From Sphagnum compactum (taxonomy: Eukaryota > Bryophyta > Sphagnopsida > Sphagnales), in NCBI GenBank assembly GCA_965153455.1, contig OZ234504.1:9424001-9488000 (forward strand): a DNA stretch of 64,000 bases, read 5' to 3'. This document shows, piece after piece, positions 1 through 14,045 of this stretch. Every line of letters starts with the position of its first letter. Position 1 is the stretch's first letter. The position numbers were made by a program, and so were the translations under genes. Below the pieces are notes generated by a model that searched no databases, was not told where the DNA came from, and worked only from the letters and a program-made list of their open reading frames with translations.

Positions 1-3000
1 TTTGAACAAGACACTTGTTGTAAGGCATACATTTATAGGGAGGTAAGGTGAAAATCAGCTCTGGTCGGGTGCATGGGTTCTTTGTAATTCTTTGGAATAA
101 AGTTGGGGCCACTATGTATGGGTCCCGTGTAGAATAGGGACTCGGATTTTGGGGCCCTTTGTCCTTTAGATTCCTCCACCAAGGTCAAATAGAAAAAGGC
201 CTTTGACAAGATTAAATTTTGTTAATACTTAGGTGCAAAGGATTGCTTCCCTCCCAAATTCTGTAGAATGTATTTGAACTTCCAATCATAGATATTTTTT
301 TGTTGTTACAATTTTGGGGGACCCATGAATCCGTCTTTACAAGGGATTATGAAAACCATGTCATCATGGGAACCTAGCAGATTGCCCAAAAAGCTGCCCA
401 AAATACGGCAACGGTTGTTTGGTTGAGAGGTCTAAATTTTAATTTTCTTTTTGGATTCAATCTAGAGGTTGAATTTTTTTTTTTTTTTTTACTTATTTTT
501 ATTTATTTTTAATTTTTTGGGCTTGGTCAAGAGGTCAAACTTTTGTAATTGAGAAGAGGAGGTAGAGAGAAGTAATTAACTTTTTTTTATTCCTACACCC
601 CATGAGCAACATTGTGTTAGCAAGCATTTCAAACCCTAAACTTGGTGACGTCCAAATCCTCAAACTGTTTCAAGCGCTGGCATTTCTTCCTTCATTACAA
701 AAAGCCCAATTAAAGTGTGAAATTTCAATGTGAAGAATGTTTCACACTACCTATTCACTTCTTCCTTTTTTTAAAAAGTCTTCATGTCTTCTAGGGTTGG
801 GCAAAAACCCTAAATTTTTTTAAAGGACTTGATGGAGGATGAGTGGTGGGCCAACTTGCCCTTGTATGGTAAGTATGCTCTCCAGAATCTATTGCAACTT
901 ACACTTGTGGAGGGAATCCAACATCAACATGGTTTGGCTTCACAACTATGGAGAACCTAAATTCTTGCAAAGAAAAATATAGAGATGAGCATATTATATA
1001 ATATTACCTTAGAATTTATATATAAATATTAGTATTATGTATTTATTTATTTATTGATCTATATGTGTGATAGATAAGACCAAAATCTTGGAATAAATTT
1101 ATGAAAACCATCTTGTAAGTAGCATGGGCTTGTATGGGCGAGGAAACAAAATATCCCGCCACATATTATGGGATACTTAAGGGAATTTTTGGCAAGGATT
1201 CACTTCGAACCTGTTGTCAAAACCCCCCCCCCTCCCCCCAAATCTTGTGGGGAATGTTACAAACATTTTGACTCACACACACCCACCCACCCACCCACCG
1301 GCATACATACATACATACATACATATATGTGTTCGGATAATCAGCTTTCTTTCATTCCTTGCTTTTCCGTCCGTGGCTAAGGAGAATATTTACCCTCTTG
1401 TAAGACATCCTCCGGTTGACTCAAAAACAAGTTTTGTCAGCATTATGCGGCGAATGGATGACCCCCCAATTTTTTAGATAACAACTACAAATGTGATTAT
1501 CCTTATTCTTTAGTAAACTACCCAAGCTGATGCCACCATCATCCACCGCCTCCCAATGCAAGAAAAATTGTCATTTAGAGGAAGCACGGGCAATTCTTAT
1601 TATGAAACCATTTCAAACTATTATTCACTGGACCTTGAGAGAGGGGAGTCGGGGGAGTTAATGCACTCCCCATGAAGGTGGCCAATAACATGGGAGTTTG
1701 TTCGTTCGTCTCATTCAATCATCCACAATTTACAAACATAAGCCGAGCCCATCGGGTAAGCTAACCTTAAGTTTTGATATCGGAATTTTGTCACTTTGAT
1801 GTAAACTTGCACAACTCAATTACAAGGAAGTGGAACAAGGAAGAAGGACATGGATGAAGGATGTTTATAATCATCTAGTTCCCTTCCCTCCACATCAAAA
1901 AATTACTCCAAGGGTGTGTAAATTTTGAACCCTTTCTTTGGATACCCAATTAAGGAAAATAGTAAATTTGTTTGTATATGAAAAACTTGGTTGCCTATGT
2001 ATTTAAATAATTTAATGTAAGAGTCATGTGAATTTGTTTTGAATACACAAGATCAATTGTAGGTTGTGGTTAGGCCTGATTGGGTCCTAGGCCTAATAGG
2101 GTTAAGGAACCCATGTCAAACCCACAAACTGAAGGCCAAGTGTGGGGTTTAGCAAAGTTTAATTGGCTCTTATAAGGCTAGTTGTCTATAAAACGAAAAT
2201 TCAATCTTAGGTTGATCAATTTTACAAGCAAAAGGACACTTGCATCTCTATTGATAAGAGTACTACAGTAATTTGATTATAAAATTTCAAGTTTTTACCT
2301 CTTCTCAAAAATAATAATTAATACCTAATATTTTATATAATTAAAATTCAAAATGCATGTCATGAATTTCAAAATGTCAAAAAACCACCAAAAATAGGTG
2401 GAATTTACCCAAACATGTGAGTTTATTTTGAGATGAATGTTATCATATTGACTAGATGAATTATCAAAAAGATGAACTTGATTATGTTGGATGATTGATG
2501 TCCAAAGTCATCCACTATCCCGTTTCAACTTTATGGTGGCCTCTCTCAAAAATAGTAATATTGATTTTCTTCATCTTAAATTTCGCCTTATATTTTGATA
2601 TTGTTGTCATTCTTGTGAAGCCTTGTTACTTTGACATTAAAAAGTGTAATTAATTTGTGTGAGTGCCACATGTTTTATGCAAGAAGTATTATAACATGGA
2701 TTCATTTTTAGTTATATTGTATTAAAAAGATTGTCTTTGTTATTAATTATGCCTTCATCGAGGTGGATGATCAAATAGAAGACAAGGGGCTAAGCCTAGC
2801 CAAGGACAAGGGGTGGGTTTAGCTCTTGTTGGCAAAATGGATACACCTAACAATATTGCTTCCACAAGGATAGGGCAAGGGTGTTGGTTAAGCATATCCA
2901 AGGTCCTATTGGGCTAGTTGGTAATCCATATGGAAATATATCAACCCTTAGTAAGACATTGGGATAGGGGTGCAATGCCCATGGGCTCGGTGGTATTGGG

Positions 3001-6000
3001 GATTCTTGTGCTTTGAGATTATCACTTACACAATGGTAACAATAATTATTGGGATAGATTTCACCAAAATACATTTAATTTTGTTGGGAGACTCTTTATT
3101 TTTGTATTTTCTTTTCCTATGGAATAGCTTCTAATGTACTCAAATTTCTATTAGGTTGCATCATACCCCCATGTGATCACAAAGGATGAGATTCTTGGGT
3201 ATTCTAATGTTGTGACTAAAATCATATTCCACTCCTTCTCAACATGGCCACTCATTCCACAAAGAAAAACCTTGACCTCCACCAGCTTTGTATCATTTGG
3301 AAAAAAAAAGTGGCAATTTTGCCAACAGGCTTGGGTGAATTCCCACCTTGCATGCATAGAGCATGGATTAATAGTATATTGTGTGTTCAATGAACATTTT
3401 CAAGGTTAGCTCCAATTTCGGCACACATGCAATACATATATGTGCGGAGGTTAATGTACCCCCAAAAAGGGATACAAAGTTTGCCAACAAAGTTGTCGAA
3501 TGCTACTAAATTGGTGTTGTCGAACTCTATTGATAATTAACATAGTTGCACATAAAAAGATGCACACAAATTATGAGATTATATGATTCCAAAGACACTT
3601 GTCAAAGCTAAACCCATGAATAGTGAAAGGTTGGAACCTTGTACACATGGAATTGTCTTCCTACAACAAATAACCAACCCAAAAAAAAGACTTTTCCTTC
3701 TCTCATATACCAATTGCAAGGAGGCCATGACTCTAACCATGATTTGCAACTACTAATACAAAATTGTTCATTCGCCACTCATACAAACCCTAATCTTACA
3801 ATTAGTACTACACAATGGGGGAGGAGTCAAGTTAGCTGGTAATAGGAAAAAGAAAAAAGAAAAAAAAAGGGGGGGGGGGGGAAACAAGAAAATGTAGAAC
3901 ATAAATGCAATATCATCATCAATAGTAAAGAGTTTTATATCTATTACCCTTATCCAATGGAATTTGCGGTTTAGAGCATTACCATAATATGCCAATCGAA
4001 ACAAAAACATTTGCAAAGGAACATGATCAAAATGCCTTAATTCAAAACAAACCTGCACCCAAAAAATGATCAAAATACCCTAATTCAAAAAAACACTTGC
4101 AAAAGAGCATTATGAAAATAACCAATTGAACAAACGCTTGCAAAAGAGAGATAATTGCATGCTTTGACTCATATGAAACTCACAAAAGAACAAATCAAAC
4201 ACCCTAAATCATATGACCACAAAAAAGCACATTTCCATCTTCCTTGATCAAATAGGCCTGTACTAAAAAAACATTGTCCCTAATAAAAATGGTATGTAAG
4301 TTTGCAAAATAAAATAAAATAAAATAAAATAACGTAGCCTAATGAAATTGGCCCCACAAGTACCTCCCCAAACAACCCAAAATTTCGTGAAAATTGGGTC
4401 TTGGACCTTATGTATTTATAATTATTTATTAAAATGAATAAAGATATTAATTGATAAAATTAATTTAATTTAATTTAATTTTAAAGTTAAAAATCTCAAA
4501 ACCCCAAATCCAAAAAGCCTGGAAAAGGTGGGGACCGGATGAATGGTGGGGTCGGCTGCCCCTTTTGCTCACATGGAAAGCCCATAACCTGACTCGGCAC
4601 CCTAAAGGACCTATAGGTGGTGGTCCCATAGGTTCTACTCATTACACCCTAGTTATAGCCCACCCCCCCCCTGCAGCATTTTTGTGACGGTACCCAGATG
4701 GATGTAGGCTGGTCCCAATGAAATCATCCACGAAAAGAATACTTTCATCCAGGACGAATGATTTTCATCCACAAGACAAAAAGCTTCATTTCCGTCCAAA
4801 TATTAATGTTAATGTGTTTCATGCTCATGGACACAGAGCTGTGCTTCTGTGCTTCACAAAATCAGGTTCAGAGTTTTGGGATTGGTAGGTAGTGCGGTTC
4901 TGTTTTTATGCTTGTTTTGCCAAGTGTGTTTTGAAATTGTTGCAAAAAATTAAAATTAAATTCTGAAGTCTTTTGGAGATATTTTGATATGGTTTTCATT
5001 TATGGGTGTGTTTTTTTAAACTGAATTTGCAAGCATGTTTTTCCTTGTGTTTCCACGCCATCTTGATGAGCTAGTAGTGTCTCTGTTGGCAATAGAGTTA
5101 TTTGTAAAGTCACCCTGTCTTCATCCTGTCTTTGGGCCTGCTTTCACCCCCTATCCCCTCTTTCAGTGGTAGCCTATCCGCCATGTAAGGAAATTTTATT
5201 AAATCTCAGTATGAAATTCTGAAACTCAGCATTTCATGCACAAGGTTCGAGAGTAATTATAGTAGTTGTACAAGTAAGGTCGGAGCAGTGAAAACATATG
5301 TACATAGCAGCAGTGGAGGCGCTGAGGAAAAAGCAAAGACAGGATGAAACTCAGTTCGAAAAACTAGTTTGAATCCCAGTTATTTCGTTCTATAAAATTT
5401 TCATCTCCAATTACGCATTTGATGCCCTATTATGCCGAAACTGGCCATTCTCACCCCCTAATCGTGTGACTTTACGGATAACTCTAAAGTTTGTGCCTTG
5501 AGTGCAGGAGCCATTGGAGCTGGATTATGAACATGGCACGTGTGTAAAATGTGGGCTGGATTGCCATGCTCCAGTGGTATAACATATATATACAGCCACT
5601 TAGAGTGAGCTCGAGCATCGCACCACTTACATTCTCCAGAGAGCTCCTCACTTTGATGCACATAAAATGCAAGCTTGTACCTCAATAGAAGCTCCAATGC
5701 TTGTTAGCATGCTGATCCCATGGTTGCTGTGGCAGGTGTTGGGTTGTAATTTTTCTTTCTTCTACCTCTCCAGAAACCTGCATCACAGGTTGCAATTTTT
5801 CAATAGTTGTTAAATTCCCACCCATGGAAGTCTAAAATTATTCTCACCATGGAAGTGGAAAATTTGTTCACAAAATTGGGAAGAGATTAATGCATAGATT
5901 GGAATATATGCAAAGACGATATGTTGTATGCCATGCTGTTGTGATACAATTGAACGAAAACCTTCACTGGCAAGCTGATCTAATTATGAGAGCTCAACAG

Positions 6001-8827
6001 TGCCTGCAAATGAAAGCCATGAGACTTAATGAGGTCTCACTTCGCAGAAAACGCTTGCCATTTATTTGTGTCAAAAAACTCTTGTCACCAACATAAAACA
6101 AGACTTGAAGGTCTTAGTCTGTATACTGGCACATTGAGGTACATTGTGAGCATTTGAGCAATCATAAGGAAATTGTACAGTGTGTGGGGTTAAAGAGTCA
6201 TCTAAAGCTGGTGCTATCAATCGATTTCTCTGTTGGGTGTGTTTTGATATCAGAACATTGTCATGAAACTTAGTGGAAAAAATGGGTTTTACATTGCAGA
6301 AATTGTTGATCAACTATGTTAATTCTGAATGTTTATCACTATGGATTCAGGCTATTGAGTTTGAATGTGGATTGTTCAAAGATGACTCTCATGTCCATGA
6401 CACAGAAAAGAGAAAGCAACAGAAGTTCTGTGATTTGAGTGAAAGTGATGATCATAAGGGACTGGTGATGATCATAAAGCGGTACTTGACATCAAAGTTG
6501 CTGGCAGTGCATACTTAGCTTCATCACCAAATCAAGAAAATTGCTAACTTGAGGATAGAAGTTGATCTCTTTCCACTAGAAGAACAAGTACCATTGAAAA
6601 AGAAACAGCCACCTTTCAATGACAAGGAGCTATTCATCAAATCTCATCTTCATAGTTGTTGAGCAGCTCTTGTCATTGAAAATCAATCAAACCCATTTCT
6701 GTGAACAACATTGTTCGCACCCAAATTCAAATTCCACCCACTCTTTATTTCACTTCAACAAATGGGTGCCAGCACTTAGTCCCTTGATTTGTTCAATTCT
6801 TCGATTTTGTTCTATGAAGTCTTTCTGCTTTCATTTTCTTAAGGTTATTTCCACTTCTTCCCAAGTGCCACATCTTCATTCTTACCTGTGTTTTGTTGCT
6901 CACACTCAAATGTCTGAATTACCCACTCTGGTTGATTGCTAACCATTAACCACCATTACCCACATGCCTTAAAACCCAAAACCCACCAACTCTCATCTTT
7001 TTAAGTGCAAGAAAGTGAAGTTCACATTTTGGCCCATTGCTCTCACAAAACATCTCTTGGACATGTAATGTAATACCTTTGAACTTTGGATGCACCCACA
7101 ACCAATTAATAGACACAACAACACGTGATTAGGATTGTAATTAATGATGTGGAATCCTTAATGTACTACAAGCTCATCCATCCACATCGAGTACATGGGC
7201 AGGCTAGCAAATTTCAATAGTGTGCAAGTTTAGTTAATCCATCACTAAACCCTAAACCCCTGGGTTAACTTTACTTTAGTTAACCCATCCATGTCGAAAC
7301 CTTAGGCTAAAAACAAAATTTTCACAATTTTTTATTTTATTTTTTTCAAATTTGAATCTTTCCAAAAATGGACAAGCATTTTTCATGGTCTTAACAAATT
7401 CATGCCAAATTCATGCCACATAGCACCATTTCATTTCTAGTTTCCTTGTCTTGGTAAATTATTGTCTTAAAGCCAATGAGGATTGATGTATTGCTTTATT
7501 TTTCAAATTTTGAAATTGATATCCATACAATGAAGTTATTCATATAGTAATCCTTACTTTGGACCTCACTTTGGGTCTCCCTTTAGTCACTCATCCTCAT
7601 GTTTCACCTGTACGTAAGGTCTTCCAAAGGACCATCACTCCTCAAAACTAAGGATGAACCCTCAAAAGTGCTCACCATAGTTTCTTTTCTAATCACACTA
7701 CAATATGCCTAGGTTATGGTCACATAGATTAGGGGGCTATTTTGGATAGGGGGCTAATTAGGTTAGGGTCTACCGAAGGGTTATTTAGGAGCTACCTAGA
7801 TAATTACATAGGTTAGGAACTACATAGAGGATACCTGTGGTCTACATATGGGCTGAATATGAGAGTACAAATGGGGCTAGCTACCTATGTTAGGGGCCAT
7901 TGAAACCCTACCTAGGCTTTGGTTGCAAAACAAAATGTGTTGAAAATGGTCATCAATTTTGTTATTGTAATACCTTTTCATGTTTGGGACTCGGGTGTCA
8001 AATAATTGTTATATTTTTCAAATTTCACTTCAGCAAAAATTTTAATAATTTATGAAATTTCAGCAATAAATATAGCCAACTTCATTGGCAGGTTCTTTGC
8101 ACTTTGAACCTCTAACATATTAAGACTTTTTACAAAAAAAAAATTATTTCTTATTTTTGCAAAAATGGGGAGAAATAATGTTCTACCAATTATAGGGTAA
8201 AGAATTGTTGTCAATTATTGGATAATTAGATTACATTGGTGGGACTAGACTAATAAAAAAAATCCCAAGTTTCCAATTTATTTATTTATTTGCCTTGCCT
8301 TGTAATCTTTTTAAATTTTGACATTAGAAATAAACAATTTTTTTTATAGAAGTTGACATTTCCTCAAAAATAATTTAATTATTGTCAAACCTGAAAAGAT
8401 ACTACAATAATCTCAACATACACTCGATTTGCACGATAAACTCCATATGTACATAAGACCAAAGAGGCAACTAACCTAAGTGCTACAAATGGCAAAGGCA
8501 TGAAACCAATACTCAGGGTCTAGGCTCCATGAACTTTTCGTCTTTGTTTCATGGCAAAGCAATGCCTTCTTTCAAATCCATTCAAATTATATATATATAT
8601 ACCCTGATTAGAGTAAATCAGGGTCTTTGAGTTTAAATCTAACATTTTTTGGGCTTAAGATGGCCACTAAGAGGCATTGGTCAAAAAGGTCAAGGTACCA
8701 ATGTGGGGTGCTGGTTCACACTTGGCCGGTGGCAAGTCTTGCCAAACCCTAACATAGCTCTTGAAATTGATGTCCAAAAGCTCAGGAAAGTTTTCAAGAA
8801 TTCCATATGTGGTATGCCCAAACAATC
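1..8827. repeat. Segmental duplication, copy 1 (left end cut by window)
   Basis: Direct repeat of 19612-28360. The two copies align along their whole length with scattered substitutions and short indels. The match starts at base 1, so the true left edge lies outside the window, and it ends abruptly near 8827 after a shared CAAACAAT. The copy is AT-rich and non-coding in appearance: poly-C and CATA microsatellites near 1220-1325, a G-run near 3870, AAATA repeats near 4310 and a TA run near 8590. One 81-codon open frame (6273-6518) is kept in the other copy with few changes, but I do not recognise it. The unit does not look like an LTR: no TG...CA ends, primer-binding site or polyprotein are visible, and a host gene lies between the copies. 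Confidence 0.93.
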
Positions 8828-10892
8828 CATGTTGATCCTAGGTGAGGGTTGCATGAATTGTCATTTTCTTAGCGGGGCGGGAGGGTGACGTGTGACCTGT
8901 TGTTGTCTTCATCGTCACGACACTACATAAACCCCAAGGGGGTCCTTTTGCAAAATGGGGGAAGGGGAAAAAAAAATCCCTCTGTGAGATTCGTCAGTTC
9001 ACATTTTAGGTTAGGAAAAAAGCGAAATTTCGCTCAAAAAAAAAACACTGGTATACAGGGGTATGTACCATATTTTCAGATTGAAAAATGCAGCAAGCAC
9101 GTTCTCTAGGACCATGGTATAAGTATTTGAAGAATGGACAAACCAATTCTACTTTGACATGTTATGTGAGGTTAGGCTTGCAAAACATGCCATGTTATGT
9201 GAGGTTATGAGTGCAAAACATGCCTGGGTGTCACTTGAGAAAATAGGGAAAGGGCAATTGGGCAGACTGGAGGAAAAAATCGCAGCAGTACTTTCGTACT
9301 GACTGCATTCATTTCCTTTGGCCGATTTAACATTCACCAACCTTTTTCATAGGCAACCTTGGCTTTTGCGACCTTGGGACAGGCTGTTTCTGTATTCTGT
9401 ACTCACATGCATTGGAGGTCCAGACTCCAGAGTGGATCAGAGTCCAGGAGGCACCGGCCCACCAGTACACGGAGCCCCAGCACTGGAGCGTGCACAATTG
9501 ATGACATGCATGGGAGGTCCAGACTCCAGAGTGGATCAGAGTCCAGGAGCCACCGGCCCACCAGTACACGGAGCCCCAGTACTGGAGCGTGCACAATTGA
9601 TGGTCTGTGGACTGGACACACCGTTTCGTCTTAATACTGTCGCATAGAGCATGCTGGCGGCTACTGTACCATTTCCTCCACAGCCGCCACCACGTGCTTT
9701 ATCCAGTGTAGCCATCTACACTGTACCCACTTACATAATTTCCCTATCTATTGACCACCCATCCACATTTTACGTATTACTGGCAACGGCACCTACACTG
9801 GTTACCTTTACCTTTTCTTGAAAGGCCTTTTAGAGCTCAGAATTATCTAAGGCAATGTTAAATTTGGACTTGGAGACCTGATTTTTTTTTCCTAGGGATG
9901 GAATATCTATGATGTTTAAAAGCAACACAAAGTTTTTTGGGATTTTTAGTTCTTTCTCTGCGTGGTACCATAAAAACTTCTGGTTTACGTAAGGTGGTAG
10001 TTTTTATCTAGTATGGGGGGAATGGCTTTCAACCTAATTTACCAAGGTCCAGCCTTTGTAAGCACATTACAAAATGGAAGAAAAAATACTGATCCGTGTG
10101 GGTAGTTCACCGCAGGCAATAAATACCACGGCTTGCAGATATTTGGCATGCTGTATGTAGCTAGCTCACTGTGTCTTTTTTCTCCGCATTTTCTTCCTCT
10201 TAATTTTTCCTGGGGACTTCCGCCCACCCTTCTTTTATCTTGGAATACTGTAAAGTTTTCCAGCTTCACACAGTTTACAAAGAGAAGAACAAGACAAACC
10301 AGAGATCCAAGCAAAAAAAGAAGTTGAGTACAGAGTTTTTGTTTTTCAATTAGGCAGTTTGTTTTCCAAAAAAAAGAAAATTTAATCAAATTTACATGAA
10401 AAAATTTCCCCACTTTTTTCCGAAAAAACGACAAATTTCTTCCAACAAAAAACACTGCTGGAGTAGCTTTAGTAATAATAGGGTACATCATGGGTGAGGC
10501 AGAAAAGATTGAAAGGCCCAGCCAAAGGAACACGTAAAATACTCCGAATACATCCGGCCTTCCCCCTCCCCCCTCCCGGAGAGAGAGAAAAAAAGACTAA
10601 AGACAAATTAGCAAATCAAGAGGATTCAGCAGATCACAAAACTCATATAAGATTATTTTTTCCCCACTCTCCCCTTTTATTCACAAGTACCGGAATCCGG
10701 AGTCTCATACAATCCAAAGAGATCAACAACCTGGCGCGCGCAAAACGATCTATGATCAGAGGCCGATTTGAAACCCCCTTGCACAATTCGGAACGCTTTG
10801 ACATAGAAATGCGCCCAATATTTGCAAATTGCATTTTTTATACATATTATTGTAAATTGCATTTAATGATACTTGCAAATTTTACAGCTCTT
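8828..10892. other. Spacer downstream of the peroxidase, with short tandem repeats
   Basis: There is no recognisable gene. It holds a 33-bp direct repeat (about 9158-9222) and a 99-bp tandem duplication (9406-9605), listed separately. The 234-codon plus-strand frame overlapping 10494-11198 is antisense to the last peroxidase exon and is not treated as a gene. Confidence 0.6.
9406..9605. repeat. 99-bp tandem duplication
   Basis: Two nearly identical units of 99 bp; the shared GGAGGTCC falls at 9414 and 9513. The unit length is a multiple of three, so the plus-strand frame 9318-9647 stays open through both units and gives a repeated Gly/Pro-rich peptide. It is much more GC-rich than its surroundings. 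I cannot assign a function. Confidence 0.85.
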
Positions 10893-13147
10893 TTAAAATG
10901 CGGAATGAGCTTCCAAGACTTCTTCCTCCAGCTGGAACGGCATGGAGATGGTTTCGGGAGCTATTGCGATCTCGCAAACTTGTCTGATGTTTCCAAGGGC
11001 AGGGTCAGTGATGACACCGATTCGGCTCATTTTAGTGAGGGAGTCCATGAACTCTTTGTTGAAAAGGAGATTAGAGGAGCCGATTTGAGTGAAATGGGAT
11101 CTGGTCGCAGGATCAGTTCCAAGTTCGTCGTCGATGCGGAGCAATCCTCTCCTCTGTTTCACGTTCCTGAAGTAGCTCAGATCCCATTTAAACTCTGACT
11201 TGAAGTCCATCGCCACGTTAGTAAGCAGACTTGGGTCTGAGGAGTTAGTTGTGTCGGGACAAATTTTGCGGAGGTAATCGCCGTAAGTCGGGTCCAGATC
11301 GGGATCAGGCAGCCCCGTGCCCAAGAAGTTGTAGAGACGATCCACGAAGAACTGGCACTGAGCAACACCTACTGTGTGCGCTCCTGTAAAAATTCGGAGC
11401 ATTGAGTGAGCAAAAAGGAACAACATATACATGAGACTTTCGAATCAGATATATTATTGTGACGCTGTTAATCATGGTGGCTCATAAGAACCATGTGGCA
11501 TGCAATACTACTAAGCAGTGTTTTTTTTTTGTGGGGGAGGGGGCCTAACTTAAGCTACTGGCGAGAAAGCAAAGGAAGGTGCAAGGGTAAAAAATGGGCC
11601 CAACTCGCCACATTATGAGGAACAAAAATCCAAGGTCACCATATTTAGAGAACAGCTTCCAACAAGGAGGATTCCTAAAGTTTTCCACTTGCCCCTATGA
11701 CGTCTAGACAAATTTTGCTAAGTCCTCTTGCTAACCCTAAACCCACTTACCTCACAAATTTGAACAAAAAAAAAGAAAAAAACACTGACAATGTGAGCCT
11801 GAATAACTAGCAGCCTGAGTCTGCAGCGGAATAGACGAGCATGAATTTGGAGTTAGACCTGACTTGAATATCTCCTATTGCTGCTGGTGCAATAGCCATT
11901 TGATGTGATCTGCAGGCCTCATAGAAGGGAACTCAATGTTGAGATCAGCTTACCGAGAAGATTGACCAGGTCCGCCTGAGAAAGACCTTTGTCTGCGAAC
12001 TTTGCCGTGGCCTGAGGAATGGTGAAGTTGGGACCTGGCAGGAAGTCTGACGGGTCCGGCGAGTCAGGTCCCCGTGGGAATCCATCCAAGCGACCTGTAA
12101 GTACGGGGAAAGTGGGTCCGCCGAGCTGCAGATGACAACATCTCCAATGAATTAGGAATCGAGCTTAATGCAATACATTAAGACATAAGCTGCTGCTGCT
12201 ACTGCCCAACTTCTTCATCCAGTTGCGAAATGCGTCGAGTGTAGCTAGCGCCTGAGTGGATACCATGGGCACTGTTCAGAAGTAGTTATGGAGCTCCAAA
12301 ATGCGTTTATCATCTTAAAACGGCCAATCGCAACATGAGAGGCACAAACTGCATCAACGGACGTCCGGTCCCGCGCCAGAGGAATATTGCAGATTGTGGA
12401 GAAATTATTAGTTTGCAACTTAGTTAGAATATGTAATACATTCATGAGATATAAGAATTACTTACAATAGCTATTGAATCCCGCGCGGCAATGGTTATGA
12501 TATCGGCACACGATACCCTTCCAGGGCAAAACTCCTCCAGAGCTGCCTTGGCTGCGTCAATGACGTTATACCCTCTCACAGTCAAATCGGGTGGTGAAGT
12601 TCGTTCTGTGAATGTTCCATTCTCCATTATGGATGCATCACAACCCTGTATTTGAGACATGAAGAAAACCGCAGAAATTGAATTGTCAGCGGCTCATTAT
12701 GTAACTTCTTCTGCATTTTACTGCATATCTATACCATCAGTGGGAGACTGGGAGAGTTTCAAAGTCCTATTACATTTGATAATATGTTACAAAAGCATGG
12801 CTAATGTATTGTATTGCAGCATCCGAGCTGAAGTTAAGAGATTTGATATCTATAGTTGTTGGTCAGTTTCTGGGTTGCCATAAATTTTATACCTGGACAA
12901 AGCAGTCGTGGAATGGCAAGCGGACTAAGCTAGCTGCGACCGTGGGATCTGCGACGAACTCGGCAAGGACGACGGCCGCGACTACCACCTCAGCACCACT
13001 ACATAAGCCGGTATTTTCATAATACCCAACTTCAAGATCGGCTTGTACTGTAGGCAGTTTGAAGTCACAGACTGACTGAAGAAGAAAAACCGCAAGGAGA
13101 ACTCGGGTGGTGACCACACTGATAACCCCTTTGGAAGAAACCGCCAT
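10893..13147 (-). CDS. Class III secretory peroxidase, four exons
   Basis: Haem peroxidase of the plant secretory pathway, which oxidises phenolic substrates with hydrogen peroxide in the cell wall or vacuole. Exons on the minus strand: 13147-12893, 12645-12466, 12125-11954 and 11383-10893, all with GT...AG introns, encoding 365 residues. Residues 1-35 form a signal peptide with a hydrophobic core at about 16-27. The distal site is Arg76/His80 in RLPFHDCF, and the proximal His is 205 in GAHTVG. All eight Cys expected for the family's four disulfides are present (49, 82, 87, 125, 131, 211, one in KICPD, one near the C-terminus). Intron positions match the classic three-intron layout. Oddities: Pro where RLHFHDC is usual, Ser after the first Cys, and a C-terminal extension rich in Glu after the last Cys. 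It reads as intact. It lies between the two segmental duplicates. Confidence 0.93.
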
Positions 13148-13446
13148 TGAACTGTCTGGAGCTAGGACCAGCAGAGCTAGCTTCCTAACTAACTAATGTT
13201 GCTAAAATTGAGCTTTAACCAAAAATATTCCACGAACTTCCTGAACAGACCCAGAGAATGAGCCTCCGCTAACTACCAAATCCCTCTGCGCTGCACAAGA
13301 ACCTCTAAAAGAGTGTTACAGTCACAAAACTTCAGTGGAAAAATTTCATGGGCACTGAGGTCCAGTCGTCCGGTCCAAGCAAAACTAGTAGAAACTCAGA
13401 AGTGCAGAACTGTATGAATATGAAGAAGGGAGTTGCATTGCGCCTG

Positions 13447-13456
13447 CATTTATACA
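13447..13456 (-). promoter_or_regulatory. Candidate TATA box of the peroxidase gene
   Basis: On the minus strand this reads TTGTATAAATGCAGG, about 300 bp upstream of the peroxidase start codon. It lies at the edge of a 300-bp tandem repeat. The assignment rests on motif and position only. Confidence 0.4.
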
Positions 13457-14045
13457 ATTGACTGTGTCTCTTCCAGCCTTTTTTGGGCTTGCTTTATGTA
13501 GCCAAAAAACGATATATAGAAAATTATAAGTGCTAAAATCAAATGCTTTTGGAAAATTTGAATAGCCAATTCGACTGAAATCGAAGAAAGAATCAATAGG
13601 TTTCTATATATGATTCAAGTTGGTTTAGCCAAAAAATAGAGGGATGTTTTAAAATCTTACTTTCATATTTAGCTCGTAGCCAAATTTGGCTAAATCTTCC
13701 TGTGGATGGTTGCCAGTTTGGTTATGTAAACACAAAATTTGACCAAAAAAACTCTGATTGAGTGTGTCCCTCCCCAGCCTTTTTTGGCTGGCTATACATA
13801 GCCAAAAATCTATGTATTAAAAATTAAAAGTGTTAAAATCATGTGATTTTTGCGATTCTCAATGCCCAGAATTCGACCAAAATTTAAGAAAAATCACTAG
13901 GTTTCAATACATGGTTCAAGCAGGGCAGCCAAAAATTATAGAAGAATGTTTTAATAATTTTACTTCAATATTTAACTTGTAGTCAAATTTGGCTAAACCT
14001 TCTTGTGGATCATCGCCACTTTGGCTACAATGCAAAATTGAATAT
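13457..14045. repeat. Two tandem ~300-bp repeats upstream of the peroxidase
   Basis: Two diverged direct units begin at 13457 and 13757 (ATTGACTGTGTC versus ATTGAGTGTGTC). They share blocks such as CAGCCTTTTTTGG, a CATGATT or similar stretch and TTTGGCTAAA. They sit just upstream of the candidate TATA box and may be a small non-autonomous element that duplicated in tandem. No ends of a known element are clear. Confidence 0.75.

Noticed and set aside
5890-6518. Possible gene in the duplicated segment (frames at 5890 and 6273)
   Set aside because: Both copies keep a 78-81-codon frame, but recent duplication alone explains that; no family match and stops on both sides.
10494-11198. 234-codon plus-strand open frame
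   Set aside because: Most of it is antisense to peroxidase exon 4, whose family match is clear.
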